From Acanthaster planci (taxonomy: Eukaryota > Echinodermata > Asteroidea > Valvatida > Acanthasteridae), in assembly GCF_001949145.1 (NCBI RefSeq), contig NW_019091648.1:1-64000 (forward strand): DNA of 64,000 bases. The letters run 5' to 3'. The translations under genes and the position numbers were made by a program. The notes beneath the pieces were generated by a model that saw nothing but the letters and a program-made list of their open reading frames with translations, was not told where the DNA came from and did not search any database. Below, piece after piece: positions 36,141 through 48,375 of this stretch; position 1 is the first letter of the stretch; the number at the start of each line of letters is the position of its first letter.

Positions 36141-37194
36141 TAAATGTGAACTGACGAAAGAGAAATAAATAAGTTACTGCAATATATTGGGGGGGGGGAA
36201 ATGAAACAAGCAAAAACCAGAATGCTGATATTTGGTTGGCTTCTTTCTAATCGCATAACGATGACCTTGGGATTCTCGATTTACGGCTCCGCTCAAAATC
36301 TGCTTTTAGGGCCTTATTGCTGACAAAGATGAATAAGTTACAGGGTTTAATAGATTAATGCTCGTATGTTTACTTGGTACCTCTATAATTTCTATGCAAA
36401 ATGTGGCCGTATCTCAAAACAAGCTCTTCTTACCCACAGCTTTCCGCAAAATGTGTATTCATTATTATAGGTCGCTGTATGACTTGGCGGGTAGGTTATT
36501 GCAGCCGCGTGCGACAGTTCGTGGTGTTCGCTTGTGCAAGTGTAGCGCACAATGCGCAGAGATGAACGGACACACCTAAGTAGAATGCCCATGTAGTTTG
36601 ACTGCAGCAGCTTGGCCTAGCGCTTTCAGCGATGTCAGCTGTCCGCCGGCCCAAGGTAATATTATACAACTACTTCCTACGGTATAATTGTTTCAGTACA
36701 CCTCATAAAATTATCCACAAAACAATATCGACAACATATCATATTCAAGATCAACAAATAGTTTGTTTCTGAGCTGTAGAGTTTTGCATGTCCTGCAAGA
36801 ACTACAACAGACGGTCATGCTCTTTAGCGTCAACAAGCGTCAACGAGCGTCAACAAGTTGTTGAAGCATATTTATGTTTATTTACAATATTAATTCGGGT
36901 CTTACATGTCATATCTATCTGAAATGATATTTGAGTGTGAATATTTGAGTGACAAAGTCGGGCCTGCTGGTGCAGCCCGACCGGCTGCCATCTTGCTTTC
37001 GCGTGGACGCGTCGAGGGCAGAGAAAAGAAAGATGGCGGCCCCTACACATCGGGATCAAATTTTGATTTCCTGCGAAAACCTAGAAGCATATTCAGTGTT
37101 TCTCTATCACGGTGGAAGGTGTTAGAGTATCTTGAATATGATAAAAGCAGTTTAAAATCGTTAGAGGGTATTTTCAAGGGTGTCAGGTCAACTC

Positions 37195-37358
37195 CCTCCC
37201 TGACCGACTCACCCCTAACCGACTCGCCCCTTTCCAACTCGACCCTTCGTAAACACGCCCCCTGACCGACTCGCCACTTACCAACTCGTCTCCTGGCCGA
37301 CTCGCCCCCTGACTGACTCGCCCACCGGCCAACTCGCCCCCCTGACCGACTCGCCCCT
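37195..37358 (-). repeat. Minisatellite, left arm (CCCCTGACCGACTCG units)
   Basis: About nine imperfect units of 15-19 bases, such as CCCCTGACCGACTCG and variants. It is the reverse complement of the array at 38,068-38,222. Frames reading through it give artificial Gly/Arg/Ser-rich repeats and were not called. Confidence 0.85.
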
Positions 37359-38067
37359 AGGAACGTCAAGCAAATATGGCCGGCCCAATGTGTTTTTTTG
37401 AAAAATGGTTCTAACCAACGACGCGACACGAACGACCCACGGACGTGAGGATATTTGGACATCACCACTAATCACTTACAAGTAGGCTAATCTTGTTGTA
37501 GTGACCCGATATCCAGTTCTGTTGTAGCCAGTTCAGACAAGCGCTGGCAGAGTCGACCCAAAATGTTTAAATTTATTTTTCGTAATATTTTTGGGAGTGA
37601 TTTTAACTCGTGATATTCGTATTTTTCTTCCTTGTAGTTGAGAAGACATTCCAATCTTGTCAATTTCCTTTTGGTGTTTCCCTATCTAGCTATACCTGAC
37701 TACAATAATTATAACTTACTCCTTTGTCATAAATCACGTCTCCTTAACACTTCCATAGGTTTGCGTCGCCGGACATTATGCAATTATGTACCTTTTTTAT
37801 CCGAAATAGTCCGCAAAGTTAATTAACATGGTAGAGTGTGGGTGTTGTGGCGCACAAAATCCCATATTGTTACCCCCCAAATTCCACAGAAAGGGAATAT
37901 CCACCAAGCTTTAAACAGTTTAACTATCATAATTCTCAACTTTCAGTGCCCGCTGCAAACCCCAGAACCTATTTTTAAGGGCGGCAATCACCGATTCCAT
38001 CTCTGACTGATTGTGTTTTTTATTAAATGGTGAATGGGCAGGCCATACGTGCTTGGATAACTTAGGG

Positions 38068-38222
38068 CGCGAGTTGGCCAGGGGGCGAGTCGGTCAGGGG
38101 GCAAGTAGGTCAGGGGCGAGTTGGCTAGGGGGGGGCAAGTTGGTAAGGGGCGAGTCGGCTAGGGGGCGAGTCGGTCAGGGGGCAAGTCGGTCAGGGGCGA
38201 GTCGGCCAGGGGGCGAGTTGAC
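38068..38222 (+). repeat. Minisatellite, right arm (GGCGAGTCGGTCAGGGG units)
   Basis: About nine imperfect units of GGCGAGTCGGTCAGGGG with variants (AAG for GAG, TTGGCC for TCGGTC). It is the inverted partner of 37,195-37,358. It is not a CRISPR array: the units abut with no unique spacers. Confidence 0.85.
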
Positions 38223-38314
38223 CTACAATCTTTTCAAGTTGTTGACGCTTTGTTGACGTTACTTGTGTGTGTTGACGCTTGTTGACGGCTTGTTGACACT
38301 AAATAGCATGACGG

Positions 38315-40290
38315 AAACAAGACTTGTTCCGTTAAGACCCCATGCTACAGACTACACGTTTGTGAGGCTGGTTCAAAAGGAAATTTGATGCTGCCAGAAA
38401 AAAAATACCGCACGGCAACGAGCTGAATACTCACCGGGATGACGTAACCTGCGCGCGTATCAGCTCTACTTCCCGGACACGCAGAGAAATCGGCCTATGA
38501 CGCACTACAGTTTGCTTGTGAAAAATATTGATGAGGTGTAGTAGTAATGCAAATCCGAGGAAACGCCGTTCCTACGGGGCCATCACATTCACGGGCATGC
38601 CTCGAGCAGAGGAATTTAACGCGTGTGTATCACCTGCTTGCGAACAGGAAGGCCCCACGGTAATTTCGTTGGCGCCGGATTTGTTTATAGAGTACCGGTG
38701 TATACACACACACATAACACGTAGACCACTCGTGTTGTAAGTATAAACGTGATTTTGAAAAGCGTGGGCAAGCAATGGGCGAAGCCGTGGATGGCAGCGC
38801 GTCCAGAGCGAATTGCGCGTGACGCACTGGAAATGCAAGTGTTCACGTGTGCTCTCAAAATACGTTCACTCTTTTCCTCTTCGATTCTGCTATCTCTTCT
38901 TTTAAAACGTTGCAACAGCATTGTTTCGAATCTGCATGGACCACATGAACACTGTCGGTAGCGTAGGCGAGCTGCTGGTAACCATAACCTGGAGCGTTGA
39001 CGATCGATCAAAACCATTTGCCCGATACTCCAGCACGCTTTTCTCGAAACTAAGTGAAGTTTTCAGTGGTCTGAGGTTGGAAAGTAACAATTCCTTGTCT
39101 TTAAGTTTGACACGCATGTCAAACCATACTAGTGCAGAAACGGCGATAGTGACGCGCGCATGGAGATTTGTATTGTTACGTCATAAATTTAAGCAACTTT
39201 GTCAACCAGTGGTAGCAACGCGCATGCGCCTGCTTTATTTGCATATTTCATTGGAAAGGTCCATTTGCCCACGCTTTTGGATTTAGTCGGGTGCTGTCTC
39301 GGCTACGGTCCCCCGCCGTTGTTTTGAATAGCAGCTGTCCATCAGTGGGTTTATATGTCTGTGGTCTTTTGGTACTCCCCGTATAGGCACGCAAGTTTAT
39401 GCATGTTTGACGCGTAGCATGCTGATTACGCGCAACGATTTTAGTCTAGAATGTGTGGTCTTCGCTTCCTGGTTCAAAATGACCCCATTTGAACCAAGAA
39501 GTTCCGTACAAACGAATGGAGCACGCAGGAGTGTTGGTTCACGCGCTGGTTCTTGGGGTGCAAACCAGTAAATAAGCTGCCATAGATAACATTGATAACT
39601 ATCCGAACTTCAAAAAATCCAAAAAATTCTGACACGTTTCTCAGGTTTGAAGACATATATGAATTAATTACATATGTAATTAATTTCAATTGTCAGTGGC
39701 TTAACCAATGAGTTTAAAAGATATTTCTCTCCAGAAATAATCCCCCTCAAAACAGTCACGAGGCCCACCGCCATTTTGAAAATTGATGCCTACACTTCAT
39801 TGCAACAAAAAGCGATTTGTAGGACCCTGTTTTGTCCGATAAGACTATTTCAGAAATACAAGCTGGCAGTCCTGCTGGTAGATTCCACGCCCTTCTTTAC
39901 AAATCACGCAGTCCACCTGCCACAAAATGCTCTGCTAGCGAGAATTTGAATGGCTTCAAATAATGCAATAATTTTGGACCCGTTGTATGACCTGCAACCC
40001 TGTGGCCAATGTCTTTCAAGTTTTCCACACAATTGTGCGCATTCCTTATTCACTTCGGTACTCTGTAGCTTTAAAGAGGCCTTGGTGTGAAAAGGTCTAC
40101 CCAGTTTAGAATAGATGAGTACGTACCATTATTTTGTTCACTCAAGCTGTTTCGGCAACCGAAATCTCCGAACAGGTTAAAAGAAAACTAGAGGTTTTGT
40201 CATTTTCTTTTTTCTTTCTTAAGAAAAGGGCATTCTTAAATTTGAGATACTACCAAATTTTGATTTCTCACTTCTTACATAAACATCTAT
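38315..40290. other. Non-coding or undetermined region
   Basis: Somewhat GC-richer at 38,380-39,300. Overlapping frames on both strands (for example 38,685-39,017 minus and 38,921-39,286 plus) show no domain. A perfect 24 bp palindrome AATTAATTACAT/ATGTAATTAATT is at 39,662-39,685. Nothing was recognised as a gene. Confidence 0.4.
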
Positions 40291-40299
40291 CCCAGAGTT

Positions 40300-42080
40300 T
40301 CCAAAGTTTCTCATAATATTTTTGGTGACCTCATTATGACGAAATATTGATAGCCTTTCAGACATTAGGAGATATAACGAATTAACGTTTGCACCCTTTA
40401 CATCATGTCACATTGTCTATAACACTTTCCATTCTACCTAGCTACGAAATTCCAGCCCAATCCGACAATCTGACATGTAGTTCACGAGATAAAGTCTGTA
40501 AAGAGGGTTCATATCTTTTGTATCAGGGTCTTTGTTCGATGTAACTTGGATGACAACTCAAGATCGCTAAATTACTAAAATTATGCCTTGAAAATAGTCA
40601 AACGGCTAAAACACATGAAAAAATGGTCCTTTCAACTCATGTCATGTGACCCCTGATGATGTCATTATGACGATTTTGTTGTGGGATCCTCTCTACGTGG
40701 TGGACTACGAGTGCACAAATATAAAATTAACTAGACTGACAAGAGTCCCGAAGTCTGGCTGTTGAAATACATGTTCAAAACCTATGGGCAGAAATTAAAT
40801 TTTTAAAAATCAATGAAAAACTCTGGTGACAATTGAAGATTGCTAATGTACAAAGTTAATGGGCTAAAAACGCTGCAGAAAACTGCTCCTTTAAGCTCAT
40901 GTTACGTGATTTGCGTTTAAATTGAAAACATTTTCTGAAATATTACTTGATATTTTGAGGGTATTATTTGTAATCGAAATAAAGGGAAAATTTAGTCTGA
41001 TTTCTCTTTAATTCTGGTAGTAATTCTCGGTCGAAGTTGAGGACTACTCACTCATTAAGCTCCTTAATAGTGTGTTGTAGAAGACATGTACAAAACCTAT
41101 GGAGGACAAAGGCAGATTTAATCTCATGTCACGTGACTCCTGATGATGTCATTATGACGACTGTGTCCAAGGACCCTCTCTACATGATTGACTACGAGTG
41201 TGCACAGATATTGAATCTGTCCGATTGACCAGTCTCGAAGACTGGCTGTGTAAAATGTGTACAAAATATATGGGGAAAATTAAACATTCAAAAATCAATA
41301 AAAAATGAGGTGATGACGTCATCGCGACTCCATAATCTCGGCATCATTATTGCATAAAGGTCTTTGTTCGCTGTTACTTTGATGACTATTAAGAATCGCC
41401 AAGTTTCAAAAATGGTGGCATGAAAATGTGTACAAAGTAAATGGGATAAAAATCCCAATGCAGAAAAACTACACTTTCAAGTCACATGATTTGCGTTTGA
41501 ACTGAAACATTTTTATGAAATATTACTTGACATTGTGACTTTTGAGTATATTTCAAATTAAACGAAGAGGGAGAACACACCGTTTATATTTCGTTCTTAT
41601 AGTAATCCTCAGCCGAAGTCTGGAGTTGGACTACTCACTAATTCATATCAATAAACGTGTACGAGTACGAAAACGAGTACAAAATCTACGGAGGAAAACT
41701 GCAGCTTCAGTCTCATGTCCCGAGACCCATGATGATGCCATTGTGACAGTTTTGTTCTGGGACCCTCTCTTTATGGTGGACTACGAGTGTACACTAATAT
41801 GAATTCAATCAACCAGTCTCGAAGTCTGGCTGTTGGAAAACATGTACAAAACCTAAGGGAAAAATTTAATATTCAAAAATCAGTTTTAAAAATCACATGA
41901 TGACCTCACCATGACGTCATAAATTTTGGACTTCTTTTGTATCGACGTCCTTGTTGGCTGTAACTTTGATAACTAGTGACGACCGCCAAATTACAAAATT
42001 AGTGCCATAAAAAGGTGTACAAAGTCAATGCACTGAAATAGATATTTAAAAAATCAGTAATAAATCACTTGATGACGTCA
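40300..42080 (-). repeat. TGACGTCA repeat superfamily, reverse orientation, tandem
   Basis: Diverged tandem units of about 490-590 bases, seen best in the blocks at about 40,635-40,815, 41,125-41,305 and 41,712-41,885. Each has CATGTCACGTGAC, a GATGATGTCATTATGAC variant, GGACCCTCTCTA, GACTACGAGTG and a GTCTGGCTGT-type block. The reverse complement of 42,010-42,075 matches the TCAAGTGATTTATTA... block of the 4.8 kb region, so orientation is opposite to that array. Confidence 0.65.
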
Positions 42081-42559
42081 TTGTTCGTGTAATAAGAAAC
42101 CATCAAACAAAAGTACGACAAAAAGCTTCAGTTTAATTAACGGAAACCCCATATTTTACAGAGGAACAATGGATAAGAGATTACAGCTTTTAAAGTAAAA
42201 ATCATAATGAAATTTCCTAATCCCTACTTGTTGAAGAAGTGATGTTGATCAGCATTAAGTAATTGGCTTTTAAACACTTTTCTTTTTCATATATGGATAT
42301 TTATGCGCCATTAAGAGACATGGTTTTACAGGCTTACTACCTTGTGTCATGAGCAGATCTTTTTTGTTTGTCCTTTTGAGCTTTCCTTTTCAAGAATTCT
42401 GTTCTCTCTATTTTGGTGTGTATCTTTGCTTTTTCGCAAGTTGTGGAAAAGGTCTTGTTTTTGTTCTTTTTTTCAAAGCTGTTTCGGCAAGAGCCAGAAC
42501 AGCTTTTGATTTCGTTAATATATATATATTTTAGCTGTTTTGGCAAGGGCCGGAAAAGC

Positions 42560-43740
42560 TTTTGTTTTCGTTAATTTTTTTTTTCTTTTGCGGCTTTTTC
42601 GCAATTTTTGCGAGAAAGCCTTTTGAATCTTCAAGATTTTGGGGGGACTTTTCCTGCAATTTTTCGAAAAAACCTTTGGAATCTTCAAGATTTTGGGGGG
42701 CTTTTTCGCAATTTTGCGAAAAAATCCTTTGGAATCCTCATGATATTTTTTTCTGGGGGGGTTCTTCTTCTTTTTGGGCCCAAAGCCCATAGACTTTGCA
42801 CACGTTTTTTTCTGTGCAGGACTTTTGCAATTAATCTTTGTCGCACTGAATTCAATGTTGGCATAGACATAGTCATTATTGCATAGATGTATGCCGAAAC
42901 ATGACGTCACGATGACGTCATCAAGTGATTTAATATAAATCCATATCCATAAATTTATAAAAATCCATATAAAATCAACCGGGGCCTCCAGCAACATTCT
43001 GTTTGCAGCAAGTGGCAGGATAAAATGTGGTCTTGAATTCATCTCGTGTGAGTCATATCACGTGACCCTTCCTTCCGGTCGAAACCGGAAGTGGTCTATT
43101 GTTTAAAAATGGTAAAAGGTATCAAGTTGTTTTCAACTGTGTTAGTCTTCAGGGTATTGTATTCTTCAAATCATCTACTGATGACATCACCAAATTATCG
43201 GGCACCCTCTAGCGACAGGTTAAAAATTCCTAAAAAATGAATTTTGAATAGATGTCTGTGGCGAAGTTTGTCCGTTAAGATTGGGGCTGATGACGTCATC
43301 AGACCTGAAGTTACAATACAAACAGTTTATTCTTCAAAATTCGGTAAAAAGTCAATTGTAACAGATATAAGCGTGAATTGTGCATGAGATTACAGGTAAA
43401 ACATTGGAGTCAGCTGCATGAAGTGCATAACTGGTGGACTTTTTCACACACGTGAAGCGACAAATCACCCTTACAATATAAATAACTCGGAAATCCCATT
43501 TCGCATGCTCTGTATAAAGCTGCAACGTAGACGGCGCAGAGTGCGTAGGGCATATACTAAGGACTTGGCAAAATGCCGGCTACGTGCTGCAGAGAGAAGA
43601 TCGCATTAGATGGAACGCCAAAAAGAACAAATGTTTAAAAATCTAATATGTGCCTTTTCTGCGGTAAGTATAATGTTTTGTATTATATATTGTATTGTAC
43701 ATGTCTTATCGGTAGTTAGGAAGGGAAGGTTTAGAAACGG
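42560..43740 (+). repeat. Interspersed repeat family R, copy 3 (most complete)
   Basis: Collinear with 4,510-5,780. It has three TTTTTCGCAA hairpin blocks, the GGGCCCAAAGCCCATAGAC block (42,776), the GTTGGCATAGACATAGTCAT block, a TGACGTCACGATGACGTCAT pair (about 42,902), CACGTGACCCTTCCTTCCGG (about 43,060) and GCATGAAGTGCATAACTGG (about 43,417). Its right end lies next to the 43,755 duplication boundary. Confidence 0.8.
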
Positions 43741-43754
43741 AAATTGACTTCACG

Positions 43755-46700
43755 TTTCAGGCCTCAACCAATTTTGACTCTCAACATAACCGTCCGTGCT
43801 TTTTATTGCTCCATGGTGCATGTATCGACCATTTGCGCGGTCTCACGTACAGGGATTTGATCGGGACGATATTTTCGACGGGCCCGTGTGTTCAGGACCT
43901 CTTGGGACTTCCCGGACCCGAAATTACACCAAATGAGTTCTGAATGGATTTTGCTTGATCAGAGGATTCCAAAGGTAATCCTGTAAAAGCTGAACTGAAA
44001 CCAAATTCATGCACCGGCACAAGAAATTGCAGGAGTTGACACCTTATAATAGGCATGCATGATCGCAATGATCGTTAGCAAGGGTGCACAGAGCCAGCAG
44101 CTACACGTAGTGCGGCGGGCAGCTGGGTTTAGAAACTGGATGGATCATGGATGAAGTGCTGCCGGAACTGGGTCTGGTAGGCAAAAGTATACGTATTAAA
44201 AACATTCTCAATTGCAAGTTTTTGTCTGCACTTTCTGTGCTAAGTCTGGACAGATGTTAGGGCAAGAGAGCTCACTCAAATTAGCTCTGAATTTGCATTG
44301 ACATACATGATGTAACCCGAGAAACTTGAACTCTACAATGGGCCTTTTTATAATTTCAATATGCTCACCTTAGCTTATGTCCAAATGACGAATGATGAAA
44401 AGGCGATTAACAGTGGTTATGTAAGTCCTACACGTTCAGCACAATGCAATGATCAACTTGCACATATTCATTTTATTCAAAGGCATGTCAAATCAGGATA
44501 GAACATGTACACGCACATGTACATGTGCAAGTTTTACAATTGCACTGAACATAGACATCAAAATGACTAGAGGCCCTCACAGCGCATACCGTCTTTTATA
44601 ACTATGCTCCCAAGAACAAACCATATCATTACGGGTTGACGGTACATGTGTAAATATCCAAAAATTCCAAATCGAATGTAGACCTAGGGTTATTTATACA
44701 TGTCAATGTAGCGTAAGCTGATTACATGGAATAGATGAATTTCCTTATTTTGCTTCTTGTGTATACATGTACATGTAGGTGTCCTTTGTACTACTGCTGG
44801 AGTGAAAGCTACAGATAAATCTGGTCTCCATGTTAGTTCCAAGCATTGGAATTCAACGTAACTATAGTTACATGTAGATGTCAGAGGCACGGATACCAAC
44901 AATAAAGGAAGCTCCTTTAGAACAAAGCAAGGGAATTAACAGGTGATGGTGAAAAGGCCTACTGTTGCATTGACATACAGACAAATTCCCAGTTCTGATT
45001 AATGCAGTCATGAATTAAAGTTTGTGTGTACAATGTATGTGCATGTGGGGGGTACATACTGTACATGTGCCGCCATCATAAATGGCTCCCCCATCGAAAT
45101 CCATGTGCATGGTCCTCCGCTGTAACATTCATTTCCCAATGAACCCCCCATTTAGAACGCAAGATTATTTGTTAATGAATACATTTATGCTGTATTTGAG
45201 TTCGAGTTCTGATACAATTTTTCTCATGCATCAACACATAAACTGATCCACCTGTAATAAATGTTTTCCTTTTGCGATGATACACATGTTCATCAGCACA
45301 GACATGAGGCCTGTCTTCACACATTTTGATGTCCCCGGTACAATTGAAGAGCAGTTGAAGCAGGAGTGATCCTGAGAAGGATAAGAACAGCTTCGTCAAT
45401 CTATTCGTAGCAAGACTGCAACCTACAGGAAGTGAGATTTACTTGTATGTGTACATGTAACCACCACTAATTAATTGAAAGACAACTGCAAAAATTGTTC
45501 GTACTCGTTTCCGAAGAATACTGGAAAGTTTTTAGCATTCAAAAAATCCCAATGTTTTCAATTGGTCCCCATGTCGTTAGAAATCTTTGGAAATCTTCTG
45601 AACAGAAAAGAAGTTTGCAGTTTATATGGTACACTTCAGAAAATACCCTCAAACATAATGGCAGTTTTTCCTTCATTTTTTCACAACACTTAATGTGCAT
45701 ATTTCATTGTTCCCTTAAAACACAAAACCACATTATAACAGGTTCACGGTGTTTGATTATTCACGTGTTGATATCAGGTGAATATTTCAATTTCCTTATT
45801 TTTTCTTGTGTGTAGGCACCCCTGATGCTGCTGCTGAAGTAAAGGCCACATGTTTGCAATTCAACGTCACTGCTGTTACATGTAAATCAGATGCACGGCT
45901 ATAAACGCTAAAGGAAGCTTCAGTACAACCAAGCAAGGAAATTGACAGGTAATTCTGAAAAGACCTACTTTTGCACTGACATACAAACAGATTGCCAGTT
46001 TTGATTAATGCGGTCATGAAGCAAAGAGGAGGGGGACCCATGCATGTACCAATGCAAATCACTCATTGATCAACATCGTGTGTCCAGATCCCCACTGTAA
46101 CCATTGAGGAATAAGAACGAGTTCCTACTCATAGCCAAGTGATATCAAAAGTGTTGAAAGTTCTTACACCTTTTTTCCATGCAGAGACATGTAACTGACA
46201 CACAATGAATTAATATTTTCCTTTTTTCTAGATGACACCGAAGAATGTTTACCAGCACATACACAAAGGAAGTCTTTCAACATGTAGGTGTTGTCGATGG
46301 AAATGCAATTTGTACCAAGACTGTTCTACATAAGGACTTCATCAAAATAACATGATCGTCTACAAAAACTGCAACCACTAGGACATGAGATAGGTACATG
46401 TGTACATGTCCCCGGCATATTTTGTTCAAGATTTCTGCAGAAAATGTGAACACAGGTTTTGGAGTATTATGCAAAGTTTCAATGGTCACAAGTTGCTGAT
46501 ATCTTAAAACTGCTCCCATGTTTCTTAAGTATATAGTGCATAAAAAAGTCTACTGGTATTTATATAATGTACACTAGTGAAATGCCCTAATGCAGTTTTT
46601 CTCTTTTCTTTTATAAATATTGAGGACACTTTAACATTCTTTAACATAACTTTAACAAGACCGCTTTCAGTGTTCAATATTTTGAGTATGCATGGTATTT

Positions 46701-47421
46701 CTTAACATACGCTTAAATTCCACAATCTGAGTATGTGCTGCTGTCCACTCGCAAATACAGTTGTTTAAGTAATCATTTGTCCAGTTACTGTCATTAGGAA
46801 ATAAGACGTACTTTTGAAAGAATTGTGTGAAATTGCTGTTTGCATTATTTTTCTTCCGTCTTTGAAATCGACGTCTCTTAGTCTGTGTATACCAATGGCC
46901 CTGATAGTCCCATGTCCTGTGGTGTTGAGATGATTTTACAGCGTCACGGTTATAAAGCCGTACACCCTATTGCAGAGAATCCTCCCGGCAATCAAACCCC
47001 TTACGAGAAAACTAAAGTGCGCCCTCACTTGATGCTATTCCACGTTTTGTATTACCTGGCTGATAATTTTCCTACGTTCGATCATATTTTCGCCAGGGAT
47101 GAGGCAAGAAAGTATGCAGTGAATTGAATTTAGCATTAGCATTTGAAATAACTATTCATTGTTCGTTGCCCATTTTTCTTTAAAGCAGGCGAGGGAAATA
47201 TTGTGTTTGTCTGTGAGATCCCTAACAACGTCATCTTATTCTAAACAGATATTGAAAGGATGTTGATTTTTGGTCTTGCGTACAAATGAAACAACTGAAA
47301 GTACTAGGTTTGTGAAGTCTGTTGTCATTAGCCCTATACACGTATCTCTTGAACAACAAATGCACATATTCCATCGGAATGTAATTTCGCAGATAATTAG
47401 AAAAAAAGAAATGTTATAGAA
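43755..47421 (+). repeat. Direct duplication, copy A (interrupted by Polinton)
   Basis: Highly similar, in the same order, to 60,195-63,933 (start TTTCAGGCCTCAACCAATTT versus TTTCAGGCTTCAACCAATTT). After the 11.7 kb Polinton the homology resumes at 59,091, matching 63,928 onward. Without the insertion the two copies are spaced about 4.8 kb. Inside each copy a sub-repeat of about 1.04 kb is itself duplicated (44,735 with 45,785; 61,265 with 62,280), with TCCTTATTTT...TGTAG-type borders. It may be a tandem gene duplication or a long satellite. Confidence 0.85.
46882..47127 (+). pseudogene. Unrecognised ORF/exon, copy A
   Basis: An open frame of about 80 codons with motifs RHGYKAVHPIAENPPGNQTP and FPTFDHIFARDEARK, repeated in copy B at 63,345-63,656. 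A TAG directly upstream (46,879-46,881), where copy B has TCG, closes the longer frame, and a TGA ends it where copy B reads on. No family is recognised. Protein differences between copies are about as frequent as DNA differences, so strong purifying selection is not evident. AAGAAAGTATGC near the end could be a splice donor. Confidence 0.35.
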
Positions 47422-47972
47422 GTAGTATGCGCAGGAGAGTTCAAGATCAACCCCCCTTTTCACCCTTTTCCCCAAACCCTCGATGACCTCATCGACCCTT
47501 AGCCCCGTACCTCATCGACCTTTTTCAAAAACCCTCAAAAACACCAACTCACTAAAAGCACTTTTCATTTTCCTTAAAAAAACCCTCCTATACCTTATCG
47601 ACGGTTTTCACCCTTTTTAAAACTGGGGGTTAAAAAAACAGAAAGAACCTCTCACTCCTATTTACAGACCAACTCCCCCGGGACTTCCCCCATTTCCCAT
47701 GACTCCCGGACCAACTCCCCGGGACTTCCCCCGTTACTTGGGACTTCCCTACTTCTCGGAAAACCTTGCTCTCTCCTGAAGCTTTGGGAAAAAATGAAAT
47801 AAAATTTTAAAACCTCTATATAAATAGAAACATGAAAACAGAGATGATAAAAGCAAAAAAACGAACGTCAACTGTCACTATTGCAAAAACACAATCCAGT
47901 CTCTCTACGTAATAGATGCTTGGGATTCCAATCATTGTTTAAATTCTATTCATATCGACCGATGTACCGAAT
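47422..47972 (+). repeat. Polinton left TIR
   Basis: Matches the reverse complement of 58,585-59,089. It is about 46 bp longer than its partner because of an internal duplication of a GACTTCCCCC-type segment around 47,685-47,745. It ends in coding-like sequence (CGACCGATGTACCGAAT), so the TIR contains a promoter and the start of an ORF. Confidence 0.9.
47817..47827 (+). promoter_or_regulatory. TATA-like box in left TIR
   Basis: TATATAAATAG, conserved in the right TIR at 58,728-58,738. The nearest ATG (47,832) is only 4 bases downstream, so with usual TATA spacing transcription would start beyond it and a later ATG would be used. Confidence 0.5.
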
Positions 47973-48375
47973 GCGTAGATTGCAAATACTGTACCAATTG
48001 CATAGACTGTCTAGATTGCACCAACTGGGAAAATTGTGAAAATAGTGAATGTTGCTCATATTCTACAAATTGTAAACAATGCGCAAATTGTGAAAGATTT
48101 CGTGACTGTTCTAACTGTGAACTTTCATCGGTTGTGACGGCACCAACTGTTGTACAAACTGCATCGCTTGTGTTGATTGTAAGTATTGTGACCAATACGA
48201 CAATTCAGATTCGTGCACAAAGTGCGTAAATTCTCACGAATGTGAAAGCTGTGTCAATTGTAAAGAATGTACCGTTTGTTTTAATTCCGATACGTGCGAG
48301 CGCTGTGACAACTGTACCGAATGTAAACTCTGTATCGATTGTGACCAATGTAACAAGATGTCGGCAAGCTTTTGA
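47832..48375 (+). pseudogene. Cysteine-array protein (CxxC repeats), frameshifted
   Basis: A small protein of about 175 codons dominated by cysteines spaced every third residue. About 36 cysteines are visible in the two readable frames, for example CTECVDCKYCTNCIDCLDC, and after a frame change CERCDNCTECKLCIDCDQC, interspersed with Asp, Asn, Glu and Lys. The first approximately 45 codons lie in the left TIR and are shared with the start of the right-end ORF. A frameshift near 47,896 and another near 48,125 break it. The spacing suggests metal binding or a disulfide-rich repeat; no named family is recognised. It is the first gene on the left and driven by the TIR promoter, so it may act early or as an accessory factor (inference). 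Confidence 0.65.

Larger units (their letters stand above)
36815..38311. mobile_element. Foldback element with mirror-image minisatellite arms
   Basis: Termini TCATGCTCTTTAGCGTCAAC (left) and the reverse complement of ...GTTGACACTAAATAGCATGA (right), with a possible 3 bp CGG target duplication (36,812-36,814 and 38,312-38,314). Just inside each end are repeated GCGTCAACAAG motifs. Further in, each arm carries a GGCGAGTCGGTCAGGGG-type minisatellite (C-rich strand at 37,195-37,358, G-rich strand at 38,068-38,222). After that comes a shared TATGGCCGGCCCA-type block (about 37,375; inverted at about 38,040). The left arm has about 330 extra bases (36,860-37,190) with an AAGATGGCGGCC motif. The central part encodes no transposase. 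Confidence 0.7.

Noticed and set aside
37195-38222. CRISPR-like repeats
   Set aside because: Units abut without unique spacers, vary in length and occur in mirror orientation; this is a minisatellite in a foldback element of a eukaryote.
38685-39286. Overlapping ORFs on both strands
   Set aside because: Neither strand shows a domain; GC-rich DNA gives long open frames by chance.
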